Positions 56,779 through 64,000 of a stretch of 64,000 nucleotides of DNA are shown in pieces; position 1 is the first letter of the stretch; every line of letters starts with the position of its first letter. The DNA comes from Petrolisthes cinctipes. Its lineage: Eukaryota; Arthropoda; Malacostraca; Decapoda; Porcellanidae. Under the pieces are notes generated by a model, which did not search any database, was not told the origin of the DNA, and saw only the letters and a list, made by a program, of their open reading frames with translations. The position numbers were made by a program, and so were the translations under genes. Location of the stretch: positions 4,052,001 to 4,116,000 of the forward strand of contig JAWQEG010000166.1 in assembly GCA_033782935.1 (NCBI GenBank), read 5' to 3'.

Positions 56779-57346
56779 CAGGAGAACACCTAGGGAGGAT
56801 AGAGTGTGTAATAAATGTAATGGTAATTCTGTAGGAGATGAATATTATGTTATATTTGAATGTCAAAACCAAGATATTACAACGTTGAGACTCCAGTACA
56901 TTCCCAGTTTAGGTTAAGTTAGATTAGGTTAGGTTAGGTTAGTTGTTCCAGATAGAATGTAAATATTTGTAAAGTCAGTAAGTAATATTTGCCGTTAAAA
57001 TATGCAGGAACACATTGTATATATTTATTGTTAACTATAAATATATAAACTATAAATACATAAACTATAAACCATAAATATTGTTAATTATAAAAAGTCT
57101 GACCATAATAATAAATCTAATCTAATCTCTCTCATACTAAATTAATTACCTTTGAAGTGGGGGAAGAGAAAGTAAGTTGGATAAGCAAAAGGGATGGTGG
57201 GGAGGTGAGAGGGGGATGAGTGAGAGTAGGGTGAGTGAGAGAAGGGTGGTGGTGGGAGGATGAGTGAGAGTGGGGTGAGTGAGAGAGGGGTGCCATTCTA
57301 TCCTTCAGCTCATATTACTCTTACCTCTCTGTCTCTCTCTCCGTAG

Positions 57347-57502
57347 GGGGGTTAAGGGTTTTAGCGCCCCTTCGGCCCCAGCCACTGCATTTCAGTTCTT
57401 CAACGGTCCCTTCTTTAATTTTATTCCCTTCCTGCTTGCTGTCACACCTCTCTATCACCTTTCTCTGGCGCTATATGACCACGGTGTTGCGGCACCTAAT
57501 AT

Positions 57503-57505
<3 letters not shown>
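57347..57505 (+). repeat. (ATCA)n-tailed retroposon family, copy 1
   Basis: Contains TTTTAGCGCCCCTTCGGCCC, CACACCTCTCTATCACCTTT and GGCGCTATATGACC through TAATATCAAT. Its usual ATCA tail is replaced by a long (CT)n. Confidence 0.8.

Positions 57506-57591
<86 letters not shown>
57506..57591. repeat. (CT)n microsatellite, about 43 units
   Basis: Uninterrupted CT dinucleotides immediately after the retroposon copy. Confidence 0.97.
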
Positions 57592-57595
<4 letters not shown>

Positions 57596-57708
57596 ACACA
57601 CACGTATAGTATTATTTTTATCTCAAACCTTCATTTCGATATCGTCCACTCACCCACGTTACTATCTCATTCCACCTCGTATTTCTTGTGTTTGAATCAT
57701 TTACATTT

Positions 57709-58631
57709 AGGGTTGATTTCACAGTGGTATTGGTTTGTTAGCTTCCCAACCAACCACACTTGTAAGGCTTCATTATTTTAGGGTTGATTTCACAGTGGTA
57801 TTGGTTTGTTAGCTTCCCAACCAACCACACTTGTAAGGCTTCATTATTTTAGGGTTGATTTCACAGTGGTATTGGTTTGTTAGCTTCCCAACCAACCACA
57901 CTTGTAAGGCTTCATTATTTTAGGGCTGATTCCACAGTGGTATTGGTTTGTTAGCTTCCCAACCAACCACACTTGTAAGGCTTCATTATTTTAGGGTTGA
58001 TTTCACAGTGGTATTGGTTTGTTAGCTTCCCAACCAACCACACTTGTAAGGCTTCATTATTTTAGGGCTGATTCCACAGTGGTATTGGTTTGTTAGCTTC
58101 CCAACCAACCACACTTGTAAGGCTTCATTATTTTAGGGTTGATTTCACAGTGGTATTGGTTTGTTAGCTTCCCAACCAACCACACTTGTAAGGCTTCATT
58201 ATTTTAGGGTTGATTTCACAGTGGTATTGGTTTGTTAGCTTCCCAACCAACCACACTTGTAAGGTTTCATTATTTTAGGGTTGATTCCACAGTGGTATTG
58301 GTTTGTTAGCTTCCCAACCAACCACACTTGTAAGGCTTCATTATTTTAGGGTTGATTCCACATTGGTATTGGTTTGTTAGCTTCCCAACCATCCACACTT
58401 GTAAGGTTTCATTATTTTAGGGTTGATTCCACAGTGGTATTGGTTTGTTAGCTTTCCAATCAACCACACTTGTAAGGTTTCATTATTTTAGGGTTGATTC
58501 CACAGTGGTATTGGTTTGTTAGCTTCCCAACCAACCACACTTGTAAGGCTTCATTATTTTAGGGTTGATTCCACAGTGATATTGGTTTGTTAGCTTCCCA
58601 ACCAACCACACTTGTAAGGCTTCATTATTTT
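57709..58631. repeat. 71-bp tandem satellite, 13 copies
   Basis: Unit start AGGGTTGATTTCACAGTGGT, period exactly 71 (starts at 57,709, 57,780, 57,851 and so on). Copies differ at few positions (TTTCACA/TTCCACA, GGCTTC/GGTTTC). TTGGTTTG...CAACCAA within each unit can pair. Confidence 0.97.
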
Positions 58632-58938
58632 CCAAAAGCTGAGTATCCACATTCACAAAATCTATCCAACAGCTAGATAATCAGGATCACTGCATAGTTT
58701 ACTCACCAAATTCATTAAATAAATCACCCATAAGGCATTTATACGGCTAACATTCTTTCGTTTGGCGAAAGTAAAGTACAATGAATACTGATAAAAACTA
58801 TTTTAACTTGTGTTGTCAAATGGCGGTGAGCATCGGAGGGAGCGGAAGCCTAATATGTTTTCGGACCAAAGAGGCCTTATTTATTTCATCTTAATAAGTT
58901 TTATCATGATTGCAATACTTATGTGATATTATATAACC

Positions 58939-59145
58939 TACATTGAATCATATTTTCAATGCAGAGGGATAATACCAGGCCCCTATAAATAATATTAAAC
59001 GAAATATGATTAATATCGTTTGGAGGTTAGGTAAACTCCAGACATCATGTTACCTGCAAACCTGATCATTTCCCTATATTTCACGGATTTTCTTATTATA
59101 CAGGCCTGGTATTATCCCTCTGCATTGAAAATATGATTCAATGTA
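58939..59145. mobile_element. TA-MITE in left palindrome arm only
   Basis: Body 58,941-59,143 (203 bp), TIRs of about 41 bp starting CATTGAATCATATTTTCAAT. The right arm shows the empty site (ATATAACGTACAGCTCC in arm orientation), confirming a TA target and insertion after the inverted duplication. Confidence 0.92.
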
Positions 59146-59361
59146 CAGCTCCGGACAGATCAAAGGTCCACACCCCATATACCAGCGACTTGGTTTGTTC
59201 CTCGTCGGATCTGGTAACAGTTGCAGGTGGAGGGAGGGGGGATGTTAGTGGGAGAGGTGGAGAGAAATGTGGGCGGGGCTATATATGAGGTAATGTAGAG
59301 AAGACGTGTGTCAGGAGGAATGAATGAAGCATACACTGTGAACGGTATCGAATCACCAACA

Positions 59362-59806
59362 GTTTAAAGCAGGGTTCTTCAAACTTTTTCAGTCGTGACC
59401 CAGTTTTTACTATGACAACATTCTCGCGACCCATAGCCTACAGAAAGATCTTTTACAAATGACCAGAATTATCAACCTAAGAAAATACAAGGCTAGAAAC
59501 TGAAACGCAATAATTATGATTAAAAGGAATTCTAACCAGAATTATGAACACTGCCTCACCTACCCCTCTCTCTCTCATTCTCTCTCAAGAAGGCTATTAT
59601 TTGTGCAATGATTTTGTTTTATTGATAATTAAATATATGAATATTCGATTATAAAAATATGTTAGGTGGATTCATGTATGAACTTCATATTCATTTTATT
59701 GTCACGAACATTATTATTCTATCTTATTCATGTATTTATTTGTGTGAGCCTGCGACCCAGTTTGGAGGAATTCGGGACCCGTAATTTGAAGAACCCTTGT
59801 TTAAAG
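59362..59806. mobile_element. hAT-like MITE with 8-bp TSD, left arm
   Basis: Body 59,370-59,798. Ends CAGGGTTCTTCAAACTTTTT and TTTGAAGAACCCTT. GTTTAAAG on both sides (59,362-59,369 and 59,799-59,806). A duplicate lies in the right arm (61,691-62,114), so it predates the palindrome. Confidence 0.8.
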
Positions 59807-60073
59807 AAGTGAATACTGCATTAACGTAGGTGGTTATAGGAGAGAAGAAATGTGATGATTTGAGGCAAGGGTGAGGGGGAAGAGGGCAAGAAAAATGAAG
59901 GTGATTAGTTGAAAAGTAATAACAAACAGATATAATTAGAATATCTGTTACATTACATCCTTTAAATAAAGGCACTGTCTTTTGTTCACCATCGTAGTGG
60001 GATAGACTACTGAATATATATTATCCTTTGGATATTAGACAGCTATCCCTGTATTCCTTTTATCCCTCGTGCT

Positions 60074-60247
60074 TACCCCGTAGGGGGGTATTGCCTGTAA
60101 TGATGTGGGCAATACTTTAAGGGTTTTGGCGCCCCTTCGGCCCAAGCCACTAGCTTATATTTCTTCAACTGTCCCTCCTTTCTTCCTATTTCATTCTTGC
60201 TTGCTGTCACACCTCTCTATCACCTTTTCCTGGTGCTATATGACCTA
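60074..60247 (+). repeat. (ATCA)n-tailed retroposon, truncated at palindrome breakpoint
   Basis: Starts CCCCGTAGGGGGGTATTGCC after CCCTCGTGCTTA. It stops at GCTATATGACC without the final GTTGCGG...ATCA tail. The right-arm copy is complete, so the arm border falls inside this element. Confidence 0.85.
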
Positions 60248-60479
60248 TAAGTAACTTAAAAAGAAAGATATAATATATTTCTCTTTCCTGCAAATGGGTT
60301 TAACAAGTTAACATTCTGACTAGCAACAAACTAGCAAATGGCAATGCATGAAACCTATAGTCCTTCAGTTTTATGAAGGCGAAATGCTGTGGCTGGGATA
60401 ATAATGCGTATCTGCCAACACTTTAATTCTAAATAATTCATATATCTTTCCCCATAAATCTCTAGTTGTTTTCTAAATT

Positions 60480-60716
60480 CTCTACATATTGACCCCGTAG
60501 GGGAGTATTGTCTGCATAAGTGATGTGGGAAATACTTTAAAGGTTTTGGCGCCCCTTCGGCCCCAGCCACTAGCTTTTAGTTTTTCAACTACCACCCTTT
60601 TCTTTCAATTTCCTTCCTTCTTGCTGTCTCGCCTCTCTATCACCGTTTTCTGGCGCTATATGACCTCGCTGTTGCGGCGCCTAATATCAATCAATCAATC
60701 AACCTCTACATATTGA
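60480..60716 (+). mobile_element. (ATCA)n-tailed retroposon, complete, 13-bp TSD
   Basis: Body 60,493-60,703 (211 bp), from CCCCGTAGGGGAGTATTGTC to ATCAATCAATCAATCAA. Perfect TSD CTCTACATATTGA at 60,480-60,492 and 60,704-60,716. No tRNA-like A/B boxes were found in the head. Confidence 0.9.
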
Positions 60717-61198
60717 GAACCAAAATGCGATCAACAACATAATCTCAGCCGCAGTTTTTCGAATCATATAATTGGACTATAAGTGATAAGGGAGAAAGGC
60801 CTATGTCATTAAAACTTTTTAAGAACGAATGAGAAGGTTAAAAATATGAGAAAGAAAAGATAAACGGTAAGAAAGGAGGGAAGGGCAAGCGAGAGAGGGA
60901 TAAGACAGTAGGGAGTATGTGTAAGGTTGCAAGTTACTTGAGAGATACTGTAATATATATAGCCTATGCATAAAATTAGACCAAGTTTATTGAAAACGCC
61001 ATATAGCGGCGCCTATTTAAGTTTAACATCGATTATTTTTAAGGAAATGCATATTTAGAAGAAAAAATCCTGGTAAATAGCTTAATGAATTTGTTGACAA
61101 ATATGATTATTAAAAAAGTTAGAAAATTAAACCGTTTTCTGCCGAAAAAGAAAACAAAACAGATGGGCTTGGGAGAAGGTGATAAATAGGGTGGACTA

Positions 61199-61425
61199 CA
61201 AGCACGAGGGATTTGATTGATATTAGGTGGCGCAACAGCGAGGTCATTTAGCACCAGGAATAGGTGATAGAGAGGTGTGACAGCAAGCAAGAATGAAATT
61301 GGAAGAAAGGAGGGACAGTTGAAGAAATATAAGCTAGTGGCTTGGGCCGAAGGGGCGCCAAAACCCTTAAAGTATTGCCCACATCATTACAGGCAATACC
61401 CCCCTACGGGGCAAGCACGAGGGAT
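61199..61425 (-). mobile_element. (ATCA)n-tailed retroposon, complete, 14-bp TSD, minus strand
   Basis: Body 61,213-61,411. Perfect TSD CAAGCACGAGGGAT at 61,199-61,212 and 61,412-61,425. It spans the inner border of the right palindrome arm. Confidence 0.9.
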
Positions 61426-61682
61426 AAAAGGAATACAGGGATAGCTGTCTAATATCCAAAGGATAATATATATTCAGTAGTCTATCCCACTACGATGGTG
61501 AACAAAAGACAGTGCCTTTATTTAAAGGATATAATGTAACAGATATTCTAATTATATTTGTTTGTTATTACTTTTCAACTAATCACCTTCACTTGTCTTA
61601 CCCTCTTCCCCCTCACCCTCGCCTCAAATCATCACATTTCTTCTCTCCTATATCCACCTACGTTAATGCAGTATGCACTTCT

Positions 61683-62122
61683 TTAAACCCGGATTTTTCA
61701 AACTATGGGTCCCGAATTCCTCCAAACTGGGTCGCAGGCTCACAAAAATAAATACATGAATAAAATAGAATAATAATGTTCGTGACAGTAAAATAAATAT
61801 GAAGTTCATACATGAATCCAACTAACATATTTTTATAATCGAATATTCATATATTTAATTATCAATAAAACAAAATCATTGCACAAATAATAGCCTTCTT
61901 GAGAGAGAATGAGAGAGAGAGGGAGGGGTAGGTGAGGCAGTGTTCATAATTCTGGTTAGAATTCCTTTTAATCATAAATATTAAGTTTCAGTTTCTGGCC
62001 TTGTATTTTCTTTGGTTGATAATTCTGATCATTTGTAAAAGATCTTTCTGTATGGGTCGCGAGAATGTCATAGTAAAAACTGGGTCACGACTGAAAAAGT
62101 TTAAAGAACCCTGCTTTATACT
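61683..62122. mobile_element. hAT-like MITE, right arm copy
   Basis: Reverse-complement copy of the left-arm MITE. Ends at GAACCCTG (62,114). The TSD copies are CTTTAAAC and CTTTATAC. Confidence 0.78.
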
Positions 62123-62633
62123 ATTGGTGATTCGATACCGTTCACAGTGTATGCTTCATTCATTCCTCCTGACACACGTCTCTCTACCTGATCATTCGTT
62201 ACCCTCCTATATAGCTCCGCCCACATTTCTCTCCTCTCCCTCTAACATCCCCCCTCCCTCCACCTGCAACTGTTACCAGATCCAATGAGGCCCAAAACAA
62301 GTCGCTGATGGATGGGGTGTGGACCATTGATCTGTCCGGAGCTGTACGTTATATAACATCACATAAATATTGCAATCATGATAAAACTTATTAAGATGAA
62401 ATAAATAAGGCCTCTTTGGTCCGAAAACATATTAGGCTTCCACTCCCTCCGATGCTCACCGCCATTTGACAACACAAGTTAAAATAGTTTTTATCAGTAT
62501 TCATTGTACTTTACTGAGATCACACACAGCATACTTTATAGAACAAAATATACTCAAAATTATATTTTATATCTCTGGTGTAAGTTAATGCTATACGTCG
62601 CGATACACCCTGTATATTTTTTTTCCTGGAAGG

Positions 62634-63015
62634 GGGAAGGGAGGGATATGGGGAGGGAAAGAGAAAGGTAAGGGAGGGAAAGAGAAAGGTAAGGGAGGGA
62701 AAGAGAAAGGATAAGGAAGGGAAAGAGAAAGGTAAGGGAAGAAAAGGGAGGGGAAAGGTAAGGGAGGGAAAGAGAAATGATAAGGGAGGGAAAGAGAAAG
62801 GATAAGGGAGGGAAAGAGAAATTATAATGGAGGGAAAGAGAAAGGAGAAGGGAGGAAAAGGGAGGGGTATGGGGAAGGGAAGAGAAAGATAAGGGAGGAA
62901 AAGGGAGGGATATGGGGAAGGGAAGAGAAAGGTAAGGGAGGAAAAGGGAGGGGAATAGAAAGGTAAGGGAGGGATATGGGGAGGGGAATAGAAAGGTAAG
63001 GGAGGAAAAGGGAGG
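62634..63015 (+). repeat. Polypurine tract, about 380 bp
   Basis: Imperfect repeats of GGGAGGGAAAGAGAAAGGTA and AGGGAGGAAAAGG, almost free of pyrimidines apart from the T of GGTA/GATA. Frames through it on the minus strand (LPFPF-type peptides) are not genes. Confidence 0.95.
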
Positions 63016-64000
63016 AATCTATGAGACGTGTCCAAAAACAGGCCATACAACGCTGGAGGGAAGAACTAAGGACCAGGCTCGGTGGCCAGTCAGTGAGCAG
63101 TAAGGAGTGGTGGAGCGGAGTGAAGCAACAACAAGGCCTCTCCGCTGACAATACCATCCCACCGCTCACCAGGACTGACAGATCGGTGGCTGTGCGCAAC
63201 AAGGACAAGGTCGATCTGTTAGCGGCACACTTCTCCTCCAAGATGACTGTGCCAGACCCTTCACGCGCCCCTCCGATGATTCCACCTCTCACCGGGGCCA
63301 CCCTGGAGGCCCTTACAGTCACAGTGGAGGAGGTGAGGTACCTGCTGCTGCAGACTGACCCCAACAAGGCTCTGGGATCTGACAGCATCAATCCTCACCT
63401 GCTGAAAAGATGTGCCACCCAGCTTGCCTTACCTCTGACGACCCTCTTCAACAACATCTTATCCTCATCCAAGTGGCCAACACAGTGGAAAGAGGCGAGA
63501 GTCGTGGCTGTACATAAGAAGAACTCCAAACAGAACCCAAAAAACTACCGCCCAATATCCCTTCTCTCCATTATAGGGAAAATCCTGGAGTCCCTCATCA
63601 CCACCAAAATCACCACATTCCTCGAAGCTCACCATCTCCTCAGCTCCAAGCAATTTGGCTTCAGGCAGGGCCGATCAGCTGCTGACTTGCTTCTCCTGCA
63701 GTCTGCCTCATGGAACCATGCGCTGGACAGAGGGATGGACACCTTTGTAGTGGCACTAGACATCGCCGGTGCCTTAGACAGGGTGTGGCACCAAGGCTTC
63801 ACTGCCAAGCTGAGGAGCCTAGGTGTGAGTGGAACGCTACTTCAACTCATCGAGGACTACCTACAGCATAGAGTCCTGTAAGTGGTAGTCAATGGACACA
63901 CATCCAGCCAACAACCAATTAATGCCAGTGTGCCCCTGGGCAGCGTCCTTGGGCCTCTCTTATGGAATGTCTATTTCAATGACCTTCTCCAGCTTATTAC
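63016..64000 (+). pseudogene. CR1/Jockey-type LINE reverse transcriptase, cut by window end
   Basis: An open frame from at least 63,021 carries the region before RT (EEVRYLLLQTDPNKALGSDS) and RT motifs: NPKNYRPISLLSIIGKILES, FGFRQGRSAADLL and VVALDIAGALDRVWHQGF. A TAA at 63,879-63,881 interrupts it. The same frame continues with VVVNGHTSS, then ASVPLGSVLGPLLWNVYFND to the window edge. P-L-G stands where P-Q-G is usual, and IAGALDRV where ISKAFDRV is usual, so the copy is decaying. YADD lies beyond the window. APE is absent upstream, replaced by the polypurine tract. Confidence 0.88.

Larger units (their letters stand above)
56063..56905 (+). pseudogene. LINE ORF2 C-terminal fragment interrupted by two MITEs
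   Basis: Three blocks (about 56,063-56,214; 56,435-56,563; 56,777-56,905) are in one continuous frame once the two MITEs and one copy of each TA are ignored. The blocks include KDQWISEWMSSLETK, YRINLCKFRTNNYRLP, then PREDRVCNKC and GDEYYVIFEC. The pattern of LCKFRT..., a basic R.C..C and GDE...EC is typical of the end of aquatic-invertebrate LINE ORFs. The upstream part is absent. Confidence 0.75.
58770..62515. repeat. 3.7-kb palindrome: 1.27-kb inverted arms, 1-kb spacer
   Basis: The left arm 58,770-60,247 and right arm 61,242-62,515 are reverse complements at high identity. Without the 205-bp MITE insertion and TA the left arm is 1,273 bp, against 1,274 bp on the right. The spacer 60,248-61,241 is unique apart from one retroposon copy and the tail of another. 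Confidence 0.95.

Noticed and set aside
57279..57596. Open frame ending in an alternating Leu-Ser run
   Set aside because: Made of a retroposon fragment plus (CT)n.
62520..63391. Minus-strand frames rich in Leu, Pro, Phe and Ser
   Set aside because: These are translations of the polypurine tract and of the strand opposite the LINE RT.
1..64000. CRISPR arrays, operons, ribosome binding sites
   Set aside because: The DNA is eukaryotic in structure (GT/AG introns, LINEs, SINEs), and the tandem repeats lack spacer organisation.

Overview
The window looks like nuclear DNA from an arthropod, most probably a decapod or other malacostracan crustacean. It contains one split host gene, a CYP4-family cytochrome P450 on the plus strand. 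Around and inside it lie many LINEs, SINEs, MITEs, DNA transposons, minisatellites and segmental duplications. The crustacean assignment is an inference from three things: the retroposon family with an (ATCA)n tail and a core rich in GGCGCCCCTTCGG, the close association of 5S rRNA and U1 snRNA sequences, and short TTAGG tracts. No bacterial-type operon, CRISPR array or intact tRNA gene was seen.

Layout. 1-6.06 kb: a nearly full-length RNase H-bearing LINE with a 12-bp target-site duplication (TSD). 6.06-13.3 kb: AT-rich DNA with a Penelope-like remnant, a Harbinger-like MITE, an internally deleted Merlin transposon and a decayed RTE-like LINE. 14.02-28.40 kb: the CYP4 gene. Eight constitutive exons (23,015-28,396) encode the last 415 residues. 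Upstream lie three diverged copies of one exon (14,021; 15,096; 18,367) with the same splice phases, which suggests mutually exclusive alternative exons. The first exon, with the membrane anchor, was not found. 29.0-41.1 kb: a 2.4-kb segment present twice, plus a 67-bp third remnant. Each full copy has a 5S rRNA sequence and a LINE reverse-transcriptase fragment; a U1 snRNA sequence on the minus strand lies between the two copies. TA-type MITEs, a 42-bp-period minisatellite and an RNase H LINE are interleaved.

41.1-45.8 kb: a P-element-like transposon with 8-bp TSD, 28-bp terminal inverted repeats (TIRs), symmetric subterminal GTGACGTCAC palindromes and a THAP-domain exon. It carries a nested 1.16-kb solo LTR. 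47.6-50.5 kb: an RTE-type LINE with an uninterrupted reading frame of about 970 codons. 51.4-54.9 kb: a broken CR1/Jockey-like LINE inside a TATG-rich minisatellite. 56.0-56.9 kb: a LINE reading frame split by two inverted copies of one TA-MITE. 57.7-58.6 kb: thirteen copies of a 71-bp satellite. 58.8-62.5 kb: a 3.7-kb palindrome with 1.27-kb arms. 62.6-64 kb: a polypurine tract, then a LINE reverse transcriptase that runs off the window.

Most TE boundaries were set by matching TSDs or by comparing occupied and empty copies inside the window. All calls come from reading the sequence; no database search was run.
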